NCBI GenBank assembly: GCA_002771615.1
Contig: PCSD01000111.1
Coordinates: 1-23,629 of the forward strand
Direction of reading: 5' to 3'
Length of the DNA: 23,629 nucleotides
From: Candidatus Falkowbacteria bacterium CG23_combo_of_CG06-09_8_20_14_all_49_15
GTDB taxonomy: Bacteria > Patescibacteriota > Patescibacteriia > Patescibacteriales > UM-FILTER-48-10
The translations under genes were made by a program, and so were the position numbers. Positions 1-7,359 of this stretch are shown piece by piece (position 1 is the stretch's first letter; each line of letters opens with the position of its first letter). The notes below the pieces were generated by a model, which saw nothing but the letters and a program-made list of their open reading frames with translations, made no database searches and was not told the DNA's origin.

Positions 1-24
1 TGGCTATAATTTACCGAACCTTAT

Positions 25-47
25 TGAAAAAATACTAACTAAGTATT
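25..47 (-). terminator. Possible weak intrinsic terminator after methyltransferase gene
   Basis: Read on the minus strand, AATACT and AGTATT form a 6-bp AT-rich stem around a 5-nt loop, and the 3' arm runs into a short T tract. It lies about 50 nt past the stop of the methyltransferase gene, where a terminator would be expected. The stem is weak, so this is tentative. Confidence 0.4.
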
Positions 48-96
48 AGCGGTGCTATACAAGCCCCAAAATTTTTTTGCCAAAATGCGCGCGATT

Positions 97-780
97 TTAC
101 TTTTTTTTCAAAACCACGCACACATTGCCCATCAGCATTTTGATATTTAAAATTTTTACCAGGCCGTCATAAATTTTGCCCAGCCAGCCGACCAATGGGA
201 AGCGATATAAATATTCGTAAAGAATCGGCCAATATCTTATCTCGACCACGGAAAAATATTGGTCGAAGATCTTGATCAATTCCTTGATATTTCCATAGGC
301 ATACCGAGTCTCATGCGCGTGGCGGCCCTCGCCTTTTCCCTTGATCAGCTGATGAAACTTGGTGGGCGTATATTTGGAGAGTAAAAACTCCGGCGCGATC
401 GGATTCGGCAAAGAGCTTATGAAATAACCGGCCGGCGCCAGCACGCGGGCGATTTCGGCCGCGGCTTTGGGCAGATTTTCCACATGTTCAAGGACATAAT
501 TGGCAAAGGCGATTTCATGCCCGCCGGATTCAATTTCCGGCATTGATTCCACCGAAGCGATTAAACACCGGCCGACCGCCGGATATTGCGCGCGGCAATC
601 CACAACATCCAGGCGGTCGCAAATGAAACTGGCGCCGAATTTGTCTTGGATGCCCTTTTCCAGGATACTATCTTTTCCAGCGCCAATATTCAAGATCTTA
701 ACCGGGCGAACGCTTTTATCATTTAGGCGCAGACGCTCAGCGACTTTTTCAATGAGATATTTTTCCGCCGGTGTTTGCAT
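97..780 (-). CDS. Class I SAM-dependent methyltransferase
   Basis: This 227-residue protein is a Methyltransf_11-type class I methyltransferase. The SAM-binding motif I is NIGAGKDS at residues 31-38. An acidic motif II (LDVVD, about 57-61) would bind the ribose of SAM. The motif IV/V region FANYVLEHV (92-100), followed by a helix and the strand VLAPAGYFISSLPNP, is typical of the UbiE/Methyltransf_11 fold. The C-terminal part (about 165-215) is aromatic and hydrophobic and may bind substrate or touch the membrane, but no clear transmembrane helix is seen. The substrate cannot be named; members of this family modify small molecules, lipids or glycans. The ATG start is used; the leader is very AT-rich with no well-placed Shine-Dalgarno. 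The nearest upstream gene is the small interrupted gene ending at 826. Confidence 0.85.
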   Translation of the reverse strand: MQTPAEKYLIEKVAERLRLNDKSVRPVKILNIGAGKDSILEKGIQDKFGASFICDRLDVVDCRAQYPAVGRCLIASVESMPEIESGGHEIAFANYVLEHVENLPKAAAEIARVLAPAGYFISSLPNPIAPEFLLSKYTPTKFHQLIKGKGEGRHAHETRYAYGNIKELIKIFDQYFSVVEIRYWPILYEYLYRFPLVGWLGKIYDGLVKILNIKMLMGNVCVVLKKK

Positions 781-803
781 AAAATAAAAATATATAAAAA
801 AAT

Positions 804-823
804 AATTTTCCTAGCTAAAAATT
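804..823 (-). terminator. AT-rich stem followed by T-run, possible terminator
   Basis: On the minus strand AATTTT and AAAATT form a 6-bp stem around an 8-nt loop and are followed by ATTTTTTT and further U-rich sequence. It sits just after the stop of the small interrupted gene (828-826). The stem is all A/T and therefore weak. It could instead simply be AT-rich leader of the methyltransferase gene. Confidence 0.25.
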
Positions 824-825
824 TT

Positions 826-995
826 TTATGATACCCAACTTAAACCTCTTTCGATAATCCACTGGCCATAAACTTTTTTTGCGTGATAATCTATTCCTGA
901 TCCGCTCAGCGGTCCGCACTCTTTTTGTTCGCAAGTATAAATTTCAGCTTTTTTTATTAATTTTTTTCAAAGATGAAAAACGGAAGGGCTTGCAT
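826..995 (-). CDS. Small gene in two frames joined at a slippery A-run
   Basis: A 12-codon frame opens with ATG at 995-993, six bases after GTGAGG (1007-1002), a good Shine-Dalgarno, and ends at TAA right after GAA AAA AAT. The -1 frame is open from there for 44 codons to the TAA at 828-826 but has no usable start of its own. The join falls on A-AAA-AAT, a heptamer of the X-XXY-YYZ type that allows -1 ribosomal frameshifting; the A7 run could also cause transcriptional slippage. The joined product would be about 56 residues with a C-x4-C pair (YTCEQKECG) and a C-terminal stretch KVYGQWIIERGLSW that looks protein-like. Possible explanations are a recoded gene, a decayed gene, or a homopolymer sequencing error. 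No function can be assigned. Confidence 0.4.
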
Positions 996-1021
996 CTTTA
1001 GCCTCACGGATCGGCGGGCCG

Positions 1022-1027
1022 ATTATA
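1022..1027 (-). promoter_or_regulatory. -10 box (TATAAT) before the small interrupted gene
   Basis: A perfect TATAAT on the minus strand lies 8 nt past the 3' end of the tRNA gene and about 27 nt before the ATG at 995. No good -35 is visible because that position falls within the tRNA 3' half. The element could give the small gene its own transcript, or the gene could be read through from the tRNA. Confidence 0.35.
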
Positions 1028-1034
1028 TCTTCTG

Positions 1035-1108
<74 letters not shown>

Positions 1109-1120
1109 AGATAAAATTAG

Positions 1121-1152
1121 TTTATATTTTATACTCTCCAAGGTATTGTCAG
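1121..1152 (-). promoter_or_regulatory. Candidate tRNA-Val promoter
   Basis: On the minus strand CTGACA (1152-1147), one mismatch from the -35 consensus, is followed by two overlapping TATAAA elements (1133-1128 and 1126-1121). The spacers are 13 and 20 nt, both off the ideal 17, so the exact -10 is unclear. Position, about 12-20 nt before the tRNA 5' end, is right. Confidence 0.35.
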
Positions 1153-1153
1153 T

Positions 1154-1183
1154 GTCGGGCAGGCGTGAAACGCACGCTCCGAC
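1154..1183 (-). repeat. Nested GC-rich hairpin between rnhA and tRNA-Val
   Basis: Outer arms GTCGG/CCGAC (5 bp) enclose inner arms GCGTG/CACGC (5 bp) with a 5-nt loop. There is no U-tract on either side, so a standard intrinsic terminator is not supported. It ends directly before the candidate tRNA -35 box and may fold in the 3' end of the rnhA transcript. Confidence 0.5.
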
Positions 1184-1204
1184 CAAAGGGCTCCGCGCCC
1201 CTGA

Positions 1205-1621
1205 TTATTTCAAAGCTTGGTCAATCGCCTGATTGACCAGCTTGTCCGCCTCCCGGTTCTGCTCCCGCGGGACATGATGATAAACAATCTTCGGGCAGGA
1301 CAGGCCGGCGTTATGGACCTTGACGAACAGCGGCGCCAACTCCCTGTTTTTCACCTTGTAAGCGCCGCTCAATTGGCGGGCGACCAATTCGCTGTCCAGG
1401 AAAAAATCAATGGCCGCCGGCGAAAATCTTTGCGCCTCTTCCATGGCCGCCAGTACGGCTTGGTATTCGGCCTGGTTATTGGTGGCGCGGCCGATATAGC
1501 GGGAAACGAAAGCCAGCAAGCGTCCCTGCTCGTCCTTGATCACCGCGCCGATGCCGGCCGGACCGGGATTGCCGCGCGCGCCGCCGTCCGTAAAAATTGT
1601 TAACCTGATTTTTTCTGGCAT
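1205..1621 (-). CDS. rnhA: Ribonuclease HI, short form
   Basis: This 138-residue RNase HI-fold protein would cut the RNA strand of RNA/DNA hybrids (R-loops, primer remnants) in the cytoplasm. It opens with the diagnostic FTDGGARGNPGPAGIG block. The four metal-binding acidic residues are all present: D12, E52 (in NNQAEY), D76 (LDSE) and D126 (READKLVNQA). At 138 residues it is shorter than the about 155 of E. coli RNase HI and lacks a long basic handle, as in the YpdQ/YpeP-like short forms, so the gene symbol is by family. It starts 49 nt after the recJ stop and is probably in the lepA-recJ transcript. No Shine-Dalgarno is visible before the ATG. Confidence 0.92.
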   Translation of the reverse strand: MPEKIRLTIFTDGGARGNPGPAGIGAVIKDEQGRLLAFVSRYIGRATNNQAEYQAVLAAMEEAQRFSPAAIDFFLDSELVARQLSGAYKVKNRELAPLFVKVHNAGLSCPKIVYHHVPREQNREADKLVNQAIDQALK

Positions 1622-1670
1622 AAGGATTTATTCTGGCGTAATTGTCAAAATGAAAAAACGATTTATGGCC

Positions 1671-3422
1671 TCAGGCCGCCGAAGGCTTGATGTCAATGAT
1701 TTTCAGCTGGATCTCGCGGCGGCCGTTGAATTCATTGATTTGCGCATAATATACCATATCAATTTTCCCGCCAATTGGCAAGTTTTTCCAATCCTCGCTC
1801 CGGCCGAAACCCAGAGCGGAAAAAATCGGCGAAGTTTCGCTTTTTAAGCGCAATTTGATGTGCTGGCTTTCATTACCCATTAATTGGACATCCAATAAAC
1901 GCAAGCCGCGGCTCAAAAATTTCGGCTGCGGATTATCTTCGCCGAAAGGGGCGAAGCGATCCAGGTCGGCAATGATCTTTTCAGTCCAATTTTCCAAACC
2001 GAATTCGGCGTCAATCAAGAGTCGCGGTGAAAATATTTTCCCGGCTAAAAGATCGTTGGCCGCCTGTTTGACCGCGGCAATAAACTCCTGAACAAATTCC
2101 GGCCGATCGCTTTTCAATGTGAATCCGCAAGCGGCCGCGTGCCCGCCCCAGCGAGCCAGATATTCGCGCACCTTTTCCAGCATCGCCATCAGATTCAATT
2201 CCGCCACGCTGCGGCCGGAACCTTTCACCTCCGCTTCCCTTTTGGTCAACACCAAGGCCGGCCGGTAATATCTTTCGCACAAGCGCCCGGCGGCCAAGCC
2301 GATCACCCCTTCGTTCCAAGCCTCAACGCCGTCTTTCAGATTCGGACTGCGGGCAATAATGATGTTTTTCCCCTTCTCAGCCGGATCCAAATCCTGATCA
2401 GCCGCGGCCAGGATTTCGTCAGTCAAACGCTGGCGGACCTGGTTGTTCGCGTTAAGCGTCCGGGCCAAGCTGGCCGCTTCCTGATCATCCCGGGTAATAA
2501 GCAAGTGGAAGGAAGTATTGGCATGATCCAAACGTCCGGCGGCATTAAGACGGGGGCCCAGCTGGAAGCCGATATGCCAGGCGTCAATCTTCTTATCGTC
2601 GCTGATGCCCGCTTCCCGGATCAAAGCCTTGAGGCCGGGGCGCTGTTGCCGGCTCAAAACCGCCAAGCCGCTTTTGACCAGAGCGCGGTTCTCGCCGGTC
2701 AGGCTCACGCAATCGGTAATCGTGCCGATGGCAACCAAATCCAAAAGCCGGCCGATTAACTTATCTTTTTTTTCCGCGCTTAAAGTTGATTTTTGGATCA
2801 GAGCGCCGGCGAATTTGAAAGCCACGCCCACACCGGCCAATTTTTTTTCCGGATAAGTTTCACCGCGCGAATGCGGATTGATGATCAAACAATCAGGCAA
2901 GTCGCTTGATTCATCAGGAGGCAAATGATGATCAGTGACAATGATATCCATACCCAAAGCGCGAGCGCGCTCAATTTCCAATTTGTTTCGAATGCCATTA
3001 TCCACCGTGATAATCAATTTCGTCCCTTTCTTGGCCAAATAATCAATGGCCGCCTCATTCAAACCGTAGCCTTCGCTGATCCGGTCAGGGATATAATGGT
3101 CGGCCCGGGCGCGCAAAGTCCGCAAAATTTCCGTCAGCAAAGCGGACGCGGTCACGCCGTCCGCGTCGTAATCGCCATAGACCACGATCGGATGGCCGGT
3201 CTTAATGTGCTCAATGGCCAGCTGGACCGCTTCCGCCATTGCGCGGAAAAGAAAAGGATCAAAAAACAGCCGGCGCGGATCATCGGCCAAAAAATCTACA
3301 GCGGCGTTTTGATTTAAGATTCCACGGTTAAAAAAAAGCTGAGCGAATAAAGATGGATAATCCGCAAAAAGCTCAACTAAGGCCGGCGGCACCGCGGACG
3401 CGACTTGCCAATCTTTAGTCAT
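1671..3422 (-). CDS. recJ: Single-stranded-DNA-specific exonuclease RecJ
   Basis: This 583-residue protein matches RecJ, the 5'-3' ssDNA exonuclease used in recombination repair, mismatch repair and fork processing. The DHH phosphoesterase domain shows YGDYDADG (82-89), DNG (141-143) and the name-giving VTDHH (162-166). GFQLGPRLNAAGRL (285-298) follows, then the DHHA1 domain with EGVIGLAAGRL (371-381) and GGHAAACGF (426-434; a Cys replaces the more common Ala). A C-terminal OB-like region binds DNA. Length is close to E. coli RecJ (577), so it is full-length. It ends in TGA, showing that TGA is a stop here. Its ATG is only 8 nt from the stop of the 32-residue membrane peptide, so the two are co-transcribed with lepA. 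Confidence 0.97.
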   Translation of the reverse strand: MTKDWQVASAVPPALVELFADYPSLFAQLFFNRGILNQNAAVDFLADDPRRLFFDPFLFRAMAEAVQLAIEHIKTGHPIVVYGDYDADGVTASALLTEILRTLRARADHYIPDRISEGYGLNEAAIDYLAKKGTKLIITVDNGIRNKLEIERARALGMDIIVTDHHLPPDESSDLPDCLIINPHSRGETYPEKKLAGVGVAFKFAGALIQKSTLSAEKKDKLIGRLLDLVAIGTITDCVSLTGENRALVKSGLAVLSRQQRPGLKALIREAGISDDKKIDAWHIGFQLGPRLNAAGRLDHANTSFHLLITRDDQEAASLARTLNANNQVRQRLTDEILAAADQDLDPAEKGKNIIIARSPNLKDGVEAWNEGVIGLAAGRLCERYYRPALVLTKREAEVKGSGRSVAELNLMAMLEKVREYLARWGGHAAACGFTLKSDRPEFVQEFIAAVKQAANDLLAGKIFSPRLLIDAEFGLENWTEKIIADLDRFAPFGEDNPQPKFLSRGLRLLDVQLMGNESQHIKLRLKSETSPIFSALGFGRSEDWKNLPIGGKIDMVYYAQINEFNGRREIQLKIIDIKPSAA

Positions 3423-3430
3423 AAATCAAT

Positions 3431-3529
3431 TTAATAAAACACTGCGCCCAAAGTCCAAAAAACCATGGAGAAAATCACCATCACGCTGATGGCCAGCCAA
3501 ATAATCCTTTGGATGGTTTTCTTTTTCAT
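3431..3529 (-). CDS. 32-residue single-pass membrane peptide (DUF4044/Prli42-like)
   Basis: A 33-codon frame between lepA and recJ, too short for routine gene calling. It encodes a basic start (MKKKTIQR) followed by one hydrophobic helix, about residues 9-31 (IIWLAISVMVIFSMVFWTLG). AGGGA lies 6 nt before the ATG, one of the few clear Shine-Dalgarno sites in the window. It starts 18 nt after lepA and ends 8 nt before recJ, which fits an expressed operon member. The pattern K-rich start, RII-W-L, then a short helix resembles the DUF4044 and Prli42 mini-proteins of Firmicutes; Prli42 anchors the stressosome in Listeria. That similarity is by eye only, and no function can be assigned. Confidence 0.7.
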   Translation of the reverse strand: MKKKTIQRIIWLAISVMVIFSMVFWTLGAVFY

Positions 3530-3547
3530 AATATATCCCTGCCCGGC

Positions 3548-5332
3548 TTAACGCCTAAGCAACTTAATGAAAGTATCGTTCGGAATATCCACTGATCCTT
3601 TGCCGGCCACGAGCATTTTTTTCTTGCCCCTTTTCTGCTTTTCCAAAAGCTTCTTTTTCCGGCTGACATCGCCGCCGTAAAGCTTGGCGGTCACGTCTTT
3701 ACGCAATGCCGGCAGTCTTTCCGCCGCCAGGACTTTGCCGCCGATCACAGCTTGCAATTTAACGACAAAAAGCTGACGCGGCAGGGTGTTTTTCAGAATC
3801 TCAACGATTTCCCGGCCGCGGCGGTAAGCTTCGTCTTCATAAACGATGGTGGTCAGAGACTCAATGATTTCTTCCGCCACCATGATTTCCATCTTGACGA
3901 CCACGGCCGGCTTCATTCCTGAATATTCATAGTTGATGGAGCCGTACCCGGCGCTCACGCTTTTGATCTTATCATAATAATCGGTCAAAATGGCGACCAT
4001 GGGCACTTCGTAATGCAGGATCACCTTTTGTTCTTCCAAATATTCAGTATTGAGATAAACGCCCCGCTTGTCTTGCGTCAAGCCCATGATCGCGCCGACA
4101 TAGATTTTCGGCGTGATGATATCCAGCTTGACCCAAGGCTCTTCTATCCTTTCAATGGTTTCCCGGTCCGGCAATTTCTGCGGCGTGCGGATCGTGACCG
4201 TTTCGCCGTTTTTCAAAAATACCTCATAGGCCACGCTCGGGGTGGTGACAATGATATCCAAGCCGTGCTCCCTTTTCAAACGCTCCTGGAAAATTTCCAG
4301 GTGCAATATGCCCAAAAAACCGCAACGGTAGCCGAAACCGAGGGCCTGGGAATGTTCCGGTTCAAAAGTCAATGAAGCATCATTTAATTTCAGCTTGGCA
4401 ATCGCTTCGCGCAATTCCTCAAATTCATTGCCCTCGCGGGGAAAAATGCCGGCGAAAACCATCGGTTTGGGCTCGCTGTAACCCTGCAAGGACGCGGCGT
4501 CCGCGCCGTGGGCAAGCACGACCGTGTCGCCCACGCGGCACTCGCTCACATCTTTATAACCGGTCGTGATATAGCCGATCGCTCCGGCCGCCAGCCGTTC
4601 CCGGGCAGAATACGCCGGCTTAAAAACACCGACTTCAATGGCTTCACTGTCCGCTCCGGCCGCGAGCAATCTGATTTTGTCGCCGCGCGCGACAGCTCCG
4701 TCCACGACGCGCACAAAAGCGACGACGCCGCGGTATTCATCATAGGAAGAATCAAAAATCAAAGCGCGCAAAGCGGACGCCGGTTCCAAAACCGCCGGCG
4801 CCGGCACCCGCTCAATAATCGCGTCCAAGATCTCCGGCACGCCGGCGCCGGTCTTGCCGGAACTATAAATAATCTCCTCCGGCCGGCAACCAAGCAATTT
4901 AATGATCTGGGCGGCCGTCTGTTCTTTGTCCGCGGCCGGCAGATCGATCTTGTTGACTACCGGGATTATTTTCAAATCTTCGTTGATGGCCAAATAAAGA
5001 TTCGCCAGGGTTTGCGCCTGGATGCCTTGCGTCGCGTCAACCAAAAGCACCGCCCCTTCCACGGCCGCCAGCGAGCGGGAAACTTCATAGGAAAAATCCA
5101 CGTGTCCGGGCGTGTCAATCAGATTCAACTCATAGCCGCGATAAAGCATATTCACGGGCTGAAGTTTGATCGTAATACCCCTTTCCCTTTCCAGATCCAT
5201 CTGATCCAAAATCTGCTCTTTCATCTTCCGCTTGTCAACCGTACCGGTAATTTCCAGCATCCGATCCGCCAAAGTTGATTTGCCGTGGTCAATATGCGCG
5301 ATTATACAAAAATTTCGAATCTTTTCTAGCAT
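3548..5332 (-). CDS. lepA: Elongation factor 4 (LepA), back-translocating GTPase
   Basis: This 594-residue translation GTPase acts on the ribosome and is linked to back-translocation and 30S biogenesis. The G motifs are clear: AHIDHGKST (12-20), RGIT (51-54), DTPGH (73-77), NKID (127-130) and SSGKTG. An EF-G-like domain II follows, then the LepA-specific C-terminal domain with LRKDVTAKLYGGDVSRKKKLLEKQKRGKKK, which separates it from EF-G and TypA. Length is close to E. coli LepA (599). It is the first gene of a likely operon lepA-32-residue peptide-recJ-rnhA. Its leader is long (about 180 nt from a predicted promoter at 5521-5550). GGGAAAG before the ATG is only a modest ribosome-binding site. 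Confidence 0.97.
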   Translation of the reverse strand: MLEKIRNFCIIAHIDHGKSTLADRMLEITGTVDKRKMKEQILDQMDLERERGITIKLQPVNMLYRGYELNLIDTPGHVDFSYEVSRSLAAVEGAVLLVDATQGIQAQTLANLYLAINEDLKIIPVVNKIDLPAADKEQTAAQIIKLLGCRPEEIIYSSGKTGAGVPEILDAIIERVPAPAVLEPASALRALIFDSSYDEYRGVVAFVRVVDGAVARGDKIRLLAAGADSEAIEVGVFKPAYSARERLAAGAIGYITTGYKDVSECRVGDTVVLAHGADAASLQGYSEPKPMVFAGIFPREGNEFEELREAIAKLKLNDASLTFEPEHSQALGFGYRCGFLGILHLEIFQERLKREHGLDIIVTTPSVAYEVFLKNGETVTIRTPQKLPDRETIERIEEPWVKLDIITPKIYVGAIMGLTQDKRGVYLNTEYLEEQKVILHYEVPMVAILTDYYDKIKSVSAGYGSINYEYSGMKPAVVVKMEIMVAEEIIESLTTIVYEDEAYRRGREIVEILKNTLPRQLFVVKLQAVIGGKVLAAERLPALRKDVTAKLYGGDVSRKKKLLEKQKRGKKKMLVAGKGSVDIPNDTFIKLLRR

Positions 5333-5621
5333 ACTTTTCTTTCCCGGATTATTAAATAAATTCTAAAAAAATTCTATAACTAAAATTGACCGCGCCTGAG
5401 GCAAGAAGGTTTGTTTGTAATAAAACAAAAGCAATAAGCATAAAAAATCTGCATTCTTAAGAAATTTTTCTTATTTTTATTTCTTGCGTTCATTTTCTTA
5501 TTTATTTTTACGCCTTACTTATCTTACCGGCAAAAAAAGCTTTCTGTCAAACGCCGAATTATTCATATCAATAAATAGCGGAAAGCGGAATTAGGAAATA
5601 ATTATACGGAAAAATTCAGGT
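5333..5621. other. 289-bp AT-rich intergenic region between murJ and lepA
   Basis: This is the longest gene-free stretch in the window. It holds the predicted lepA promoter (5521-5550) and then about 180 nt of A/T-rich leader with a TTCTTAAGAA palindrome. A 37-codon ATG frame (5493-5380, minus) exists but lacks a Shine-Dalgarno and looks non-coding. No clear intrinsic terminator for murJ is visible. A small RNA starting at the promoter cannot be excluded. Confidence 0.5.
5521..5550 (-). promoter_or_regulatory. Predicted promoter of the lepA operon
   Basis: On the minus strand a perfect -35 TTGACA (5550-5545) is followed after 18 nt by TAAGAT (5526-5521), a 4/6 match to the -10 consensus. This would start RNA near 5514 and leave a leader of about 180 nt before lepA, unusually long for this compact genome. 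Confidence 0.6.
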
Positions 5622-7265
5622 TTAAATTCCCCGGGCTTCTCCCTGGTCGCTGACTGGCACTTTTTTCCAGGGCAAACGGCGGCGCAAAGCTTGCCAAAAG
5701 TCAAAAAATTCTTCGCTTTTCAACAAAGCCGCTACGACCCCATAAGCGATCAGGCCGAAAAGACCGGCCGCGCCGCCCTGTAAGACCACTCCCCATAAAC
5801 GGGTCATATCAATGAATGGCCAAATGACAATTTTGACGCCTTGGATCACCGCGCCCAAAACCACGGCCGCGGCGGTCAGCTTGGCCAAAGCGGTCAAAAC
5901 TCGTTTTTCATCCAAAAACCCAAGTTCCAGCCTCAAAGCGGTCCAAAGAAAAATGAAATTAAAAATATTCGCCAAAGAAAAAGCCAAAGCCAAGCCGGCC
6001 ACGCCCCAGCGGCGGGCGAAAAACCAAGATAAAACCAAATTTAAAGCCGTGGTCGCCAGGCCGGCATACAAAGGGGTCTTGGTATCGTGGCGGGCGAAAA
6101 AAACCCGGGATATCAAAGGCAAAGTGGCCTGGGCGAACAGAGAAATGGCAAAAAAACCCAAAGTTTCCATGGTTAATTCCGTATCCCGCCAATTAAACTG
6201 GCCAGCGCCGAAAATAATCCTCACAATCTGCGCCCGCAGAGATAAAAAAATAATCGTGGCCGGGATGATAAAAAACATAATATTGCGCAAAGTGGAAGAA
6301 AATTGCCGGACCAGCTCGTCTTTCTTGAAAGCCAGGACGGAAAGCGCCGGAAAAGCGGCAATCGCGTAGGAAATACCGAAAACACCGACCGGAAAAGACT
6401 GCAGATTATTCGCCAGGCTGAAAATCGCCAGCGAGCCGCCGGGCAAAACGGAAGCGATGATCGTAATAATGAAAAGATTAATCTGGGTAACGGCCAAACT
6501 CAAAGTCCGCGGTCCCATCAGCGCGCCGATCTGGCGGATATTCTTGTCCGTCCAATCAATGATCGGCTGATAACGGTACCCAAGGGACCAAGCGGCCGGG
6601 ATCTGCACTAAAAGATGAGCCAGCGCGCCCGCCACCACGCCCCAGGCCAAACCGCTCGGACCGATCGCCGGAACAAAAAAAAGCGCACCGGCGATTATTC
6701 CCAAATTATAAAAAACCGGAGCGAGCGCATAAACGAAAAAACGTTTGAAAGACTGGAGAACTCCGCCAAAGACGCTGGACAGGCCCAAAAAAAGCGGGGA
6801 AAGAAACATAATCCTGGTCAGATGGGCGGCTAACGCCTGCTTATCCGGGCCAAAACCAGGCGCGATAATTTTTACGAGCCAGGGGGTGGCCAAGACCCCC
6901 AAAGCGGACAAAAGCAATAAAAACAAACCCAGCAGATTGATGACATTATTGGCTAAACGCCACGCCGGCTGGTTTTTCTCTCGGGAAAAAAAATTTTTTA
7001 TCGGGCTGAGCGGATCATTAATAAGGCGGGCAAAAATCGGGATAAAACCGGCGGACAGCGCGCCCAAAACCAACAGATTGAAAATCGTATCCGGAACGCG
7101 GAAAGCGGCGTAATAAACATCCAGGGTGTCGCCGGCGCCGAACTCACTCGCGAAAATCCGATCCCGCAAAAGGCCGAGCAAACGGCTGAGCAAAGAAAAA
7201 AAAGCCACCAAGATGGCCGCGATTGTCACGGAATTAATTTGGCTGTTGAATAATTTTTTTATCAT
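5622..7265 (-). CDS. murJ: Lipid II flippase MurJ (MviN)
   Basis: This 547-residue polytopic membrane protein of the MOP superfamily flips lipid II across the cytoplasmic membrane for peptidoglycan synthesis. The N-terminal block with ASEFGAGDTLDVYYAAF, FRVPD and GALSAGFIPIFARL matches the conserved MurJ opening; about 14 hydrophobic helices follow. A basic tail (RRRLPWKK) ends the protein inside the cell. Length is in the usual range (about 510-550), so it is complete. It begins 94 nt after the ACD-GNAT gene and is followed by the long lepA leader. The start ATG has no clear Shine-Dalgarno. Presence of murJ shows that this organism builds a peptidoglycan wall. Confidence 0.95.
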   Translation of the reverse strand: MIKKLFNSQINSVTIAAILVAFFSLLSRLLGLLRDRIFASEFGAGDTLDVYYAAFRVPDTIFNLLVLGALSAGFIPIFARLINDPLSPIKNFFSREKNQPAWRLANNVINLLGLFLLLLSALGVLATPWLVKIIAPGFGPDKQALAAHLTRIMFLSPLFLGLSSVFGGVLQSFKRFFVYALAPVFYNLGIIAGALFFVPAIGPSGLAWGVVAGALAHLLVQIPAAWSLGYRYQPIIDWTDKNIRQIGALMGPRTLSLAVTQINLFIITIIASVLPGGSLAIFSLANNLQSFPVGVFGISYAIAAFPALSVLAFKKDELVRQFSSTLRNIMFFIIPATIIFLSLRAQIVRIIFGAGQFNWRDTELTMETLGFFAISLFAQATLPLISRVFFARHDTKTPLYAGLATTALNLVLSWFFARRWGVAGLALAFSLANIFNFIFLWTALRLELGFLDEKRVLTALAKLTAAAVVLGAVIQGVKIVIWPFIDMTRLWGVVLQGGAAGLFGLIAYGVVAALLKSEEFFDFWQALRRRLPWKKVPVSDQGEARGI

Positions 7266-7359
7266 GATCTTTTTTCGGCCGGCGGCTCAAAACAAAATAA
7301 TAAAATAAGTCGGCGGACGCTACAAAAACCAAGAAGAGCGCGCGATCAATCAAGGCCGA

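Noticed and set aside
1671..1673. Alternative genetic code with UGA as glycine
   Set aside because: Several genes end at TGA at the family's normal length and none carries in-frame TGA codons, so the standard code is used.
2139..2759. Plus-strand frame of 206 codons opposite recJ
   Set aside because: Antisense to recJ, which has all its motifs; no independent coding signal.
4508..5278. Long plus-strand frame (256 codons) opposite lepA
   Set aside because: It lies wholly antisense to the intact, well-conserved lepA and has no recognisable protein features; GC-rich third positions produce such shadows.
5380..5493. Minus-strand 37-codon frame in the lepA leader
   Set aside because: No Shine-Dalgarno, biased A/T-rich composition, product without recognisable pattern.
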